DNA of 64,000 nt from Luteibacter flocculans (GTDB taxonomy: Bacteria; Pseudomonadota; Gammaproteobacteria; Xanthomonadales; Rhodanobacteraceae). A model generated the notes under the pieces. That model ran no database searches. It saw only the letters and a list, made by a program, of their open reading frames with translations, and was not told where the DNA came from. The number at the start of each line of letters is the position of its first letter. Within the stretch, counting starts at the first letter, position 1. Made by a program: the position numbers and the translations under genes. Shown piece after piece: positions 10,793 through 18,403 of the stretch. Location: assembly GCF_023612255.1 (NCBI RefSeq), contig NZ_CP063231.1, positions 2,462,001 to 2,526,000 on the forward strand, in the 5' to 3' direction.

Positions 10793-10945
10793 TGAGAGCC
10801 GCCATGGCGGCGAAGGGGCTTACTGGTGGGAGCCAGCCTGCTGGCGATGGGAGCTTGCCTCGCTGCTACACCGCTCCGTTGGCTTTTCGCCAGCAGGCTG
10901 GCTCCTACCTGCACCTTTTGGCTCATTGCCACCAGGGTGGCTCCT
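10793..10945. repeat. REP/BIME cluster
   Basis: One half element of the GCCGCCATGGCGGC family (about 10797-10813) is followed by a composite GCCAGCCTGCTGGC unit (about 10825-10911) and a decayed inverted copy with CCACCAGGGTGGCTCCTACC. It lies between two convergent genes, recN and the NarL-type regulator. Confidence 0.85.
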
Positions 10946-10994
10946 ACCTTTGCTTCGTAGGTTCGCGCCGCTAAAGGGCTCCCACACAGCGGCC

Positions 10995-11624
10995 TCAGGT
11001 CCGGATGAGGCCCCGCTCCTGAGCCATCCGATAGAGGTCCAGCTCGGACCCTGCGTTGAGCTTGTTCATGACCGCGGCACGATGGATGTAGATCGTCTTC
11101 TGGCCGATGCCCAGCTCCGCGGCTACCTGTTTCGGCGCGCGACCGGCAGCCAGAAGCAGGAACACTTCCCGCTCGCGGGCGGTGAGCCGGTTGAACGGGT
11201 CAAGATCTGTCGACGGTCGACCCGAACGCCGCTGGCGCAGGTCGGAGCTCAAGTATTGCTCGCCACTGAGCACCGAACGCACGGCCGCCACGAGCTCCTC
11301 CGGCGCCACGCCCTTGGTGACGTAGCCCCGTGCACCGCGCCGCAAGGCTTCGGATACGTAAGGCTCGCCGTCGTGCATGCTCAGCACTACGATCTTCATG
11401 CCCGGCGAAATGCTGCCCAGATGCTCGATCAACGGCAGGCCACTGCCATCGGGAAGCGTTAGATCCACGGCCACGAGGTCGGGCCGGTGCTGGGTCACCG
11501 CCTCTACCGCCTCATCGGCGTTACGTGCTTCGGCGACGACGTCCAGGTCGGGTTCCAGCTCGATGAGCCGTTTGAAACCCTCACGGACAATAGCGTGGTC
11601 ATCTACTAGGACGATTCTTGGCAT
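10995..11624 (-). CDS. NarL/FixJ-family response regulator
   Basis: The 209-residue regulator has a receiver domain (residues 1-120) with acidic pocket VDD, phospho-acceptor D54 in VAVDLTLPDG, and the conserved K in the YVTKG loop near residue 107. A LuxR-type helix-turn-helix follows (about 145-205, LTAREREVFLLLAAGRAPKQVA). It should be phosphorylated by the divergently encoded kinase at 11708; the two starts are 83 bases apart and share a promoter region. The start at 11624 removes an unrelated N-terminal extension. Target genes are unknown. Confidence 0.92.
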   Translation of the reverse strand: MPRIVLVDDHAIVREGFKRLIELEPDLDVVAEARNADEAVEAVTQHRPDLVAVDLTLPDGSGLPLIEHLGSISPGMKIVVLSMHDGEPYVSEALRRGARGYVTKGVAPEELVAAVRSVLSGEQYLSSDLRQRRSGRPSTDLDPFNRLTAREREVFLLLAAGRAPKQVAAELGIGQKTIYIHRAAVMNKLNAGSELDLYRMAQERGLIRT

Positions 11625-11707
11625 GGAGAGAATGTAGCAGGCTCCGGACGCGGGCGTACGGGCGATGAGGGCCACGACGCCCGCCATCGCCCGTGTAACA
11701 TTCCGGC

Positions 11708-13324
11708 ATGCGACTACAACCCCGCTTCGCCGGCCCCCTCTTTGCCCTTGCCTACGCTGTTGCGTGGGTCATGCTGTGGCCGACGGAGCAGCCTTATTGG
11801 GTGCTGCCCTTCGGCCTGCGTTTCGGTGCGCTGCTGTTGATGCGAACGCGCGACTGGGCGTGGATTCTCGGTGCGGAAATCGTCGCCAGCGCCTTCTGCG
11901 AGTGGCGCAGCGGCCTGCCTATCGGCGGCGCTGGTTTCGTGCTGGGCGACGCTCCCGAACCCCTCACCGTAGCGGCCTGCCTGTGGCTGTTGCGTCGGGC
12001 GCACCTGCACGCCAGCCTCAGTACGCCGGAAGACGTGGCGCGTCTGCTGCTGTCGGCCATGGTCACGGCCACGGTCGCCACCGCGGGCAACGCCGCGATG
12101 ATGGCCTCCATGCACCCCGCCGCCCCGGTGGAAATGCTTGGCACCACCTTCGGTAGCGATCTACTTGGCAATTACCTGGGCGTGCTGCTGGTCGTGCCGG
12201 TGATGGTGCTGGTCTTCCGCGAGCGCCCCACGCAAGCCTCCATGGCAGAGCTGCTGCTCGATGGCTTGTTGGTGATGCTGCCCTCGCTGGCCATTCTGAT
12301 CACCCTGGCGGAGTACTCGCCGCAACCACAGTTCGCCCGCGTGCTTTCCCTCGCGCCCGTGCTGTTCTTCGCGTTCCGCCATGGCTGGCGCGGTGCCGGT
12401 CTGGCGATGCTGATCACCAGCGTGGGTCTCAATGTCACCGAGGACATGATCGGTCGCGGCGCGCCCACGGCCGCGGCCCACCTGTTCCTCGCCGTCGCCG
12501 GCACGGGCACGCTGATGCTCGGCGCCGCCACCGATGCGCTACGCCGCAGCAGCGAGCGCGTGGCGCAACAGAACACCCACCTGGCGGCCGCGAACCAGCG
12601 CCTCGATCAACTGGCCCGCCAGCTACGCGACGCGGCGCGCGGCAATCTGCAGGCCGAAGAAAACCTGCGTCGGCACATGGCCGCCGAACTGCACGACGAA
12701 CTGGGCCAGAACCTCACGGCCATCCAGACCCACCTCAAGCTGGCACAGAGCCGGCTCGGCAGTGCGGGCATGGAGGACATCGGCACGTCGATCAACGGCA
12801 TCCTCGGCCACATGCGCAAGGCGCTGCACCGCATGCTCGACAGCCTGCGGCCTTCGGTTCTGGACGAGTTCGGCCTGCTGCGCGCGCTGGACGAAGGCCC
12901 GATCCGCGACATGCTGACCGCCGCCGGCATCACCTACGTGACCGACCTCCGTGGCGAGCCTCGTCTGCTGGACGAGGACACCCTTACCGCGATCTACCGC
13001 GTGGTGCAGGAAAGCGCGACCAACGTGGTTCGCCATTCCGGGGCCAGCCGGATGACACTGCGCCTACGCATCGGCCTGCGCGACAGTGGCCCCGTGGCGA
13101 TCCTGGACATCCGCGACAACGGCACCGGGCTTTCGTCCGCGCCGCCCGCCCGTCATCGCAGCGATGGCGGCGGGCGTGGACTGCAAGGCATGAGCGACCG
13201 CATCACCGCACTTGGCGGTCTCTTCCGCATTCGGCCGGAGCCTGTAGGACTTCACCTACGCGTGCTGCTGCGCAGCACAAGTATCGGATCCGGCATAGGA
13301 AATTTTCCAATAGCCGGAGAGTGA
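11708..13324 (+). CDS. MASE1-type sensor histidine kinase (HisKA_3)
   Basis: The 538-residue protein has about eight hydrophobic segments (residues 5-275) resembling the MASE1 sensory membrane domain. A coiled linker leads to a HisKA_3 dimerisation helix with phospho-acceptor H329 in AAELHDELGQNLTAIQTHL. The C-terminal HATPase has the N box VQESATNVVRHS and G box DIRDNGTGL. The UhpB/NarX type of core matches the NarL-type regulator encoded divergently at 10995-11624, so the two form a pair. The stimulus is unknown. Confidence 0.9.
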   Translation: MRLQPRFAGPLFALAYAVAWVMLWPTEQPYWVLPFGLRFGALLLMRTRDWAWILGAEIVASAFCEWRSGLPIGGAGFVLGDAPEPLTVAACLWLLRRAHLHASLSTPEDVARLLLSAMVTATVATAGNAAMMASMHPAAPVEMLGTTFGSDLLGNYLGVLLVVPVMVLVFRERPTQASMAELLLDGLLVMLPSLAILITLAEYSPQPQFARVLSLAPVLFFAFRHGWRGAGLAMLITSVGLNVTEDMIGRGAPTAAAHLFLAVAGTGTLMLGAATDALRRSSERVAQQNTHLAAANQRLDQLARQLRDAARGNLQAEENLRRHMAAELHDELGQNLTAIQTHLKLAQSRLGSAGMEDIGTSINGILGHMRKALHRMLDSLRPSVLDEFGLLRALDEGPIRDMLTAAGITYVTDLRGEPRLLDEDTLTAIYRVVQESATNVVRHSGASRMTLRLRIGLRDSGPVAILDIRDNGTGLSSAPPARHRSDGGGRGLQGMSDRITALGGLFRIRPEPVGLHLRVLLRSTSIGSGIGNFPIAGE

Positions 13325-13349
13325 ACACATCGTTACGATCTCATTATCG

Positions 13350-13546
13350 ATGTGGGGGAGCCGCCGTCGAGAGACGGTGAGCCCAGGTCGGTCGTGGGGA
13401 CGATCGACCTGATGAGGCGACAGGATGTTGCCTCGCCGGTGCAACATGGTGGTCGGTGGATCTGCGAGCAACTCGCGTTTCACGAGCCATGAAAACACCG
13501 GATCAAGCCGTCGGTGGGCAGGAGCCCACCGGCGGCGTTTTTATTT
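13350..13546 (+). ncRNA. Candidate structured RNA with CsrB/Rsm-like GGA loops
   Basis: The gap between the kinase and fur is highly structured on the plus strand. A short CCGTC-GAGA-GACGG hairpin is followed by a stem at 13384-13411 with GGGGA in its loop. The next stem, 13414-13434, has CAGGAT in its loop. After further weak stems, a rho-independent terminator at 13507-13546 has AGGA in its loop and then GTTTTTATTT. CAGGA in loops is the signature of CsrA/RsmA-sequestering RNAs. The segment ATGTTGC can alternatively pair with GCAACAT downstream, so two folds compete. A CATTAT -10-like box lies at about 13342. It could instead be only the 3' UTR of the kinase gene. Confidence 0.5.
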
Positions 13547-13583
13547 GGGCGCTCGCCTGCCCTCCGACCTGGCGACCAGACAT

Positions 13584-13606
13584 AAAAAAGGCCCCCGACG
13601 GGAGCC
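13584..13606 (-). terminator. Terminator of fur
   Basis: The minus strand reads GGCTCCCGTCGGGGGCC followed by TTTTTTATG, a classic hairpin plus U-run, 23 bases after the fur stop. Confidence 0.85.
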
Positions 13607-13628
13607 TCTTACGCGAAGATATCGGGAC

Positions 13629-14042
13629 TCAGCGCTTCTTCTTGGGCCGGACGTAAAGCACCAGGCTGTGGTCTTCGATGACGTAACCGTGACGCTCGGC
13701 GATCTCATGCTGGAGGCGCTCGATCTCCTCACTGATGAACTCGATGACCTTTCCGCTGTCCACGTCGATCATGTGGTCATGATGCTTGCCGCGGTCCAGC
13801 TCGTAGACGGCCTGCCCACCCTCGAAGTTGTGCTTCATGACGATGCCGGCGGCTTCGAACTGGGTCAGTACCCGATACACCGTGGCAAGCCCGATGTCCT
13901 CCTGGTGCGACAGCAGGCGCTTGTAGATGTCTTCGGCGGTCAGGTGGCGCTCGTCCGCCTCCTCGAAAATCTGCAGGATCCGCATGCGCGGATGGGTGAC
14001 TTTCAGGCCCGCCTTGCGGAGCTCTTTGGTTTCCTGGTCCAT
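13629..14042 (-). CDS. fur: Ferric uptake regulator Fur
   Basis: The 137-residue Fur protein represses iron-acquisition genes when loaded with Fe2+. The winged-helix N-terminus (residues 1-80, with GLATVYRVLTQFEAAGIV) precedes the HHDHMIDVDSGKVIEF metal-binding strand and a basic KKKR tail. The protein has no cysteine at all, so the structural CxxC zinc site of E. coli Fur is absent, as in several pseudomonad-type Furs. It is divergent from bamE with a 73-base shared upstream region, the conserved order in gammaproteobacteria. Confidence 0.97.
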   Translation of the reverse strand: MDQETKELRKAGLKVTHPRMRILQIFEEADERHLTAEDIYKRLLSHQEDIGLATVYRVLTQFEAAGIVMKHNFEGGQAVYELDRGKHHDHMIDVDSGKVIEFISEEIERLQHEIAERHGYVIEDHSLVLYVRPKKKR

Positions 14043-14115
14043 GTCGAGACCCCTCGCGGTGCCATAAGGCGCTTAGTGTATCATCACAGGCTTCACGATC
14101 CGGACGTTACTACGC

Positions 14116-14589
14116 ATGCATAAGCTCATCCGCACGCTGGGTTTGGCCATGATGGCAACCGCCATCGCGGGCTGTGGCCTCGTCTATACCCCCGACGTGC
14201 AGCAGGGCAACCTGCTCGACAAGAAGAACGTCGATCAGTTGCAGCCGGGCATGACCAAGCGTCAGGTCCTTGTGCTGCTCGGCACGCCGTCGGTCGCCTC
14301 GCCGTTCGATCAGGATCGCTGGGACTACGTCTCGACCTTCTCGCATCGCGGCCGCCCCATGACGACCCGCACCCTGACCCTCACCTTCAACAACGACACG
14401 CTGGTGCGCACCGAAGGCGATTTCTTCGCCCAGGATGCCAAGCAGCTGCTGAAGGACTCCGAGAAGTACAAGGCCAACCCGACGGGCGGCGCCGAGGGCG
14501 ACAAGAACACCAGCGGCAAGAAGAGCGACGACGACGGCGGCTTCAGCGTCGGCGGTTCGTCGGACGACAGCCCCGCCAGCAAGCGGTAA
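14116..14589 (+). CDS. bamE: Outer-membrane assembly lipoprotein BamE
   Basis: The 157-residue product is BamE (SmpA), the small lipoprotein that stabilises BamA-BamD in outer-membrane protein assembly. A type II signal peptide ends in the lipobox AIAGC with lipidated C20. The SmpA/OmlA fold follows with the signature LQPGMTKRQVLVLLGTPSV and DRWDYV (about 45-80). The C-terminal 45 residues are a Lys/Gly/Ser/Asp-rich low-complexity tail longer than in E. coli. The gene order fur-bamE-rnfH-ratA-smpB is conserved in the class. Confidence 0.95.
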   Translation: MHKLIRTLGLAMMATAIAGCGLVYTPDVQQGNLLDKKNVDQLQPGMTKRQVLVLLGTPSVASPFDQDRWDYVSTFSHRGRPMTTRTLTLTFNNDTLVRTEGDFFAQDAKQLLKDSEKYKANPTGGAEGDKNTSGKKSDDDGGFSVGGSSDDSPASKR

Positions 14590-14593
14590 TGGC

Positions 14594-14872
14594 TCAGGCG
14601 CCGCGTGACGCGCGGCGCCGTCGGGCTTCCATCGGATCGAGCGTCAGCGGGCGGTAAAGCTCGACGCGATCGCCCTCCTCCAGCACCCGCTCCGGGGCCA
14701 CCTTCTTCGCGAAGATGCCGATCCGTGTGGGATCAGGCATGACACCGGCAGGCAAAGCGGGCGCGGCCTGCTGCACGGCCTGCCAGGCCGTCGTGCCCTC
14801 GGGCACACCGAGTTTCAGGACCACCTGCCCTTCCGGCCCGGCATACGCGACCTCGACGCCGATCTCAGCCAT
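14594..14872 (-). CDS. rnfH: RnfH-family protein (UPF0125)
   Basis: The 92-residue beta-grasp, ubiquitin-like protein has the family signature GIFAKKVAPERVLEEGDRVELYRPL near residues 50-75. Its molecular role is not established. Its start overlaps the end of ratA by 8 bases, so the two are co-translated, as in most gammaproteobacteria. It converges on bamE with only 4 bases between stops. Confidence 0.9.
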   Translation of the reverse strand: MAEIGVEVAYAGPEGQVVLKLGVPEGTTAWQAVQQAAPALPAGVMPDPTRIGIFAKKVAPERVLEEGDRVELYRPLTLDPMEARRRRASRGA

Positions 14873-15293
14873 ACTGGCGCCTCGCTTCGTCGCAGAAATC
14901 GTCGACCATGCGGTTGGCGAGTTGCTGGAAGCCCATTTTCAGCACCGAGCCGCCCAGGCCGGCGTAGTCGAAGTCCAGATCCAGCGAGATCTTGCAGCCG
15001 ACGTCGCCCAGGGCCTGGAACGAAAAAACGCCATCGAGCGAACGGAACGGCCCTTCCACGAACTTCATGGTCAGGCGTTCCGGCCGCTGCATGGTGTTGC
15101 GGGTGGTGAAATGCTGCTTCAACCCGGCGAACTTGAGATCCAGCCGGGCCACCAGCACGTTCTCGTCGCGCTCCACCACCGTGGCGGCGTCACACCAGCC
15201 GAAGCGCTTTGGGTATGCTTCCACATCGTTGACAAGGTCGAACATCTGCGCGGGCGTGAACGGCACGATCGCACTGCGGCGGATTTCAATCAC
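14865..15293 (-). CDS. ratA: RatA / COQ10-START family protein
   Basis: The 142-residue product belongs to the SRPBCC (START-like) superfamily and to the RatA/YfjG/COQ10 group. E. coli RatA was described as interfering with 70S assembly, while relatives bind ubiquinone. Visible family segments are [15 protein letters not shown] and [13 protein letters not shown]. The GTG at 15293 is chosen because GAGGTC lies 6 bases upstream and the product then starts like its relatives ([10 protein letters not shown]). An ATG at 15323 would add ten basic residues. It is divergent from smpB. Confidence 0.85.
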   Translation of the reverse strand: MIEIRRSAIVPFTPAQMFDLVNDVEAYPKRFGWCDAATVVERDENVLVARLDLKFAGLKQHFTTRNTMQRPERLTMKFVEGPFRSLDGVFSFQALGDVGCKISLDLDFDYAGLGGSVLKMGFQQLANRMVDDFCDEARRQYG

Positions 15294-15372
15294 GTTAGAC
15301 CTCGTCTTATTTCGTCGGCGCATGGACACGCCGGCCTTGTATCAGGGACTCGATAGACCGATTTTAACGGAC

Positions 15373-15873
15373 ATGGCAAAAGCGAAGGCAAAGGACACGG
15401 AAAAGGAAGGCGGCGGCACCATCGCGCTGAACAAGCGCGCGCGCCACGAATATCACATCGACCAGCGCTTCGAGGCCGGCATGGCCCTGCAGGGCTGGGA
15501 GCTGAAGTCCCTGCGCGCCGGCCGCATCAACTTCGGCGAAGGCTGCTACGCGATCATCCAGCAAGGCGAGGTCTTCCTCGTCGGCGCACAGATTCCGCCC
15601 CTGATCAGCGCCTCCACGCACGTGGTGGCCAACGATCGGCGCACGCGCAAGCTGCTGCTCCACCGCGAGGAAATCGACCGTCTGATCGGCGCCGTGGAAC
15701 GCAAGGGTTACACCCTCGTCCCCACCGCCATCTACTGGAAGCGGAACAAGGTGAAGTGCGAAATCGGCCTGGCCAAGGGTAAGCAGGAGCACGACAAGCG
15801 CCACGCCGAGAAGGAACGCGAGTGGGCGGTCGACAAGCAACGCGCGATGCGCGCCCACAACCGCGCCGGCTGA
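15373..15873 (+). CDS. smpB: tmRNA-binding protein SmpB
   Basis: The 166-residue product binds tmRNA and brings it to stalled ribosomes in trans-translation. The OB-fold core has [28 protein letters not shown] and LVGAQI. The C-terminal tail [15 protein letters not shown] is the segment that enters the mRNA channel. The ATG at 15373 gives a normal length with a lysine-rich N-terminus. The tmRNA gene begins 81 bases downstream. Confidence 0.97.
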   Translation: MAKAKAKDTEKEGGGTIALNKRARHEYHIDQRFEAGMALQGWELKSLRAGRINFGEGCYAIIQQGEVFLVGAQIPPLISASTHVVANDRRTRKLLLHREEIDRLIGAVERKGYTLVPTAIYWKRNKVKCEIGLAKGKQEHDKRHAEKEREWAVDKQRAMRAHNRAG

Positions 15874-15895
15874 CTGAATGGCTGCCGCCCGCCCA

Positions 15896-15924
15896 TTGTG
15901 ACAGGGGGTTGGCGCCCCTATACT
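15896..15924 (+). promoter_or_regulatory. Sigma-70 promoter of ssrA
   Basis: TTGTGA, 17 bases, then TATACT lies 30 bases before the mature 5' end of tmRNA. The -10 matches consensus in five of six positions. Confidence 0.65.
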
Positions 15925-15954
15925 GCGGGTAGGTAGTTACACAACGTTTTCCCC

Positions 15955-16308
<354 letters not shown>

Positions 16309-16315
16309 ATCAAGC

Positions 16316-16352
16316 AGCGGATCAACGGTAAAACGTTGATCCGTTTTGCTTT
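16316..16352 (+). terminator. Terminator of ssrA
   Basis: CGGATCAACG and CGTTGATCCG form a perfect 10-bp stem with a six-base loop, followed by TTTTGCTTT, 8 bases after the encoded CCA. Confidence 0.9.
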
Positions 16353-16446
16353 CTGGGTGCTGGAAACCTCGCTGATCGGTCCCTTCAAAGGTACTGTTTG
16401 AGGTACTGGTATGCCGAAAGCGTTCCTGCAAACCCGGTCGAGCGGC

Positions 16447-16560
16447 TGACCTGCTCCCACTGAGCCGTACCACATGAAGCTGTAAAGTCCGTCAACCACG
16501 ACGACGGATATGAAGAAGAGTCGTTTCACCACAGAGCAGATCATTGGCTTCATCTGAAGC
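16447..16560 (+). mobile_element. IS3-family left-end remnant
   Basis: TGACCTGCTCCCACTGAGCC resembles the left inverted repeat of IS3-family elements. After the usual leader, ATGAAGAAG at 16510 begins an OrfA-like peptide (MKKSRFTTEQIIGFI) that stops at codon 16. No catalytic part or right end is visible, so this is a dead fragment. It sits 140 bases behind tmRNA, a common integration site. Confidence 0.75.
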
Positions 16561-16666
16561 CAGAGCAATCCCTTGCGAGCGCTCCGGATGCTTGGGCGAC
16601 TGAATACTGCGCCCCCAAAGGCAGCGGCCAACTGTTACAGCATAGACGGCATGAGCCCGTCCAGCC

Positions 16667-17233
16667 TCACCGCTGTGCCGAAGTCACGTCCCCACACCGG
16701 TCCAACTCGATGATGCTGCCGTCCGCTCCGCCGTAGGTCATCCCCTCTAACGCAACGGCGTCTCCCAAATGCAAAGCGCCGTTCGCCAGGCTCAGCACTA
16801 TCTCGTCCCCGCCGATCGTTTTGATGGTTACCGGGTGCGATGCGTCAACGATCTGCCGAGCGCCCACTTGGCCCATCGGGAAGTAGGACGCGAGCGTCAC
16901 CTTGTTTCCGCTTTTCAGAATCGTCAGGTCACCTTTGACTGCATGATTGAGCACGTAGCTTCGGGCCTCCTCGACGTGGGAAAGGTGCGTCATTCGGCTG
17001 TGCTGTTCGGGTGTACAGCGTGAGTCACGTGCCACAAGAAAGGTGGTTGTGCCTTGCCCAAAGTCTGCCGATGTCAGGCCACTCATCCTGAATACCTCCG
17101 CAAAGCCGGCCGTTCGATCGCCGGTCCGAATCATGTCAAACACCGACGGTGGCATGGGTGCATTGGCATGGCAGACCGCCGTAACACCGAGCACCATTCC
17201 GAAGACCACTAGAGAATTCATTTTACTCAGCAT
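16667..17233 (-). CDS. Fasciclin (FAS1) domain secreted protein
   Basis: The 188-residue product starts with a signal peptide (MLSKMNSLVVFGMVLGVTAVCHANA) and continues as one FAS1-type domain. Recognisable parts are DFGQGTTTFLVARDSRCTPEQ, the SYVLNHAVKGDLT segment (H-box region), the mid-strand KSGNKVTLAS, and the terminal GSIIELDR. FAS1 domains mediate adhesion. Base composition of this gene and its neighbours is visibly less GC-rich than the flanks, which fits transferred DNA behind tmRNA. The start at 17233 is chosen for the signal peptide; 17221 is also possible. Confidence 0.65.
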   Translation of the reverse strand: MLSKMNSLVVFGMVLGVTAVCHANAPMPPSVFDMIRTGDRTAGFAEVFRMSGLTSADFGQGTTTFLVARDSRCTPEQHSRMTHLSHVEEARSYVLNHAVKGDLTILKSGNKVTLASYFPMGQVGARQIVDASHPVTIKTIGGDEIVLSLANGALHLGDAVALEGMTYGGADGSIIELDRCGDVTSAQR

Positions 17234-17285
17234 GTCCGTTCGCCCTAGAGTTGAAAAAAAGGAGCGGAAAGCCGCCCCTTTTCGG

Positions 17286-17612
17286 TTAACGCGTTCCGCC
17301 ACCGGAATGGTAGTTGTCGAGGAAGACTTGTTGGTATGTCCGACCGGCGCCTTGGTTAAACAACCGGATGGTCTGATTACCCCTCACCGACTCCATGAAT
17401 GCTGTTTGTTGCTTCGCATTGACGACGATTTGACTGAGATTGGCTTCTTTGAGCGTGGCGAAATAAAGGCAACGAAGAATGCCGTAAACGACCACCCCGC
17501 AGGCGATAATCAAGGCCAGCTTTACGCTATAGAAAAAGAGCAAGGCAAGGGTAATGGCTGCCATCAGACCATCAATCAGGCCGCACACGAATTGCGTGGT
17601 CAATGTTTCCGG
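17286..17612 (-). pseudogene. Fragment of a peptidase-containing bacteriocin ABC exporter
   Basis: About 107 codons encode part of the membrane domain of a CvaB/RaxB-type exporter: ETLTTQFVCGLIDGLMAA, two hydrophobic helices, NAKQQTAFMESVRGNQTIRLFNQ, and then a stop. The N-terminal C39 peptidase and the whole ATP-binding domain are missing, and the open frame upstream of 17612 runs antisense to the kinase gene at 17634. It is a relic of a double-glycine peptide or microcin export system. Confidence 0.7.
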
Positions 17613-17633
17613 CCCTGAGTGTGGATCAGTCAA

Positions 17634-18197
17634 ATGGATGATGTTTTTATACGACTCGAAGAACTTGGCGAGCGCGTCTGCATCCTCGGTCCATCCAACA
17701 GTGGCAAGTCGACGCTTGCCGATGCGATCGGCCGCGTTCGCCAGTTGCCGGTGATACACCTGGATCAGCTCCACCATCTTCCTGGAACCGCGTGGCAGCC
17801 CCGTCCGAACGACGAGTTCCAGCAGCTTCACGACCAAGCCATTGCTTCTGAGCGATGGGTCATCGATGGCAATTACTCCGCGTGCTTGCCGGAGCGACTG
17901 GCTCGATCGACCGGATTGGTGCTGCTGGATGTTTCCACGCTCACCAGTCTTGGCCGTTACTTGCGACGGGCGCGCGGTGACCGGGCACGGATCGGCGGTT
18001 TGCCTGGAGCGAGCGACAACGTCACGCTGTCGATGCTGCACCATATCGCCATCGTCTCGCCGCGTAACCGGAAGAGATATCGTGTGCTCTTCGATTCCGC
18101 AGACGTGCCCAAGGTGTTTCTTGGTTCGGTCAATGCCATTGCACGTGCATACGCGGACTGGCAACTTGTTTTGCATGACGCGCCGCGCGCGGGCTAG
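17634..18197 (+). CDS. P-loop kinase-like ATPase (adenylate-kinase / FlaR type)
   Basis: The 187-residue soluble protein has a Walker A loop GPSNSGKST near residue 20, followed by VIHLDQLHHLPGTAWQPRP and WVIDGNYS. These motifs are typical of proteins annotated as topology modulation protein or adenylate kinase-related. An LID-like basic region (ARGDRARIG) follows. True substrate is unknown. The ATG at 17634 is used. It begins exactly where the ABC-transporter fragment on the other strand ends, so the segment has been rearranged. Confidence 0.75.
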   Translation: MDDVFIRLEELGERVCILGPSNSGKSTLADAIGRVRQLPVIHLDQLHHLPGTAWQPRPNDEFQQLHDQAIASERWVIDGNYSACLPERLARSTGLVLLDVSTLTSLGRYLRRARGDRARIGGLPGASDNVTLSMLHHIAIVSPRNRKRYRVLFDSADVPKVFLGSVNAIARAYADWQLVLHDAPRAG

Positions 18198-18282
18198 CAA
18201 CAGGACAGTAGGAACACGGCAGCAGCCGTCAAGCAATGTGGTAATCCGCTGCCTTTGAATCAATGCACCGGCTGCAAAGCAT

Positions 18283-18311
18283 GACGCCCGGCCAAGGGCC
18301 GGGCGTCTGCA
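18283..18311. terminator. GC-rich hairpin after the P-loop gene
   Basis: GACGCCCGGCC-AA-GGGCCGGGCGTC is a near-perfect stem about 90 bases after the stop at 18197. No U-run follows on either strand, so the terminator role is likely but not certain. The rest of the gap to 18403 holds another hairpin (CGACGTGG ... CCACGTCG) near the end of the receptor gene. Confidence 0.5.
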
Positions 18312-18403
18312 TATTCACTTAGCGATCGCAGCTGCCGTGAGCTTCTCCGCTTCGACGTGGGGCGATGTGTCGCTCCACGTCGGGCTACCCAAAGCCAATC
18401 CCC

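Noticed and set aside
13405-13440. Hammerhead ribozyme (CTGATGAG core)
   Set aside because: The GAAA core segment expected after stem II is missing; the sequence reads TCGCCGG.
16411-16449. Twelve-codon frame MPKAFLQTRSSG next to tmRNA as an integrase start
   Set aside because: The position would suit an integrase stump cut by the IS end, but twelve codons give no real evidence.
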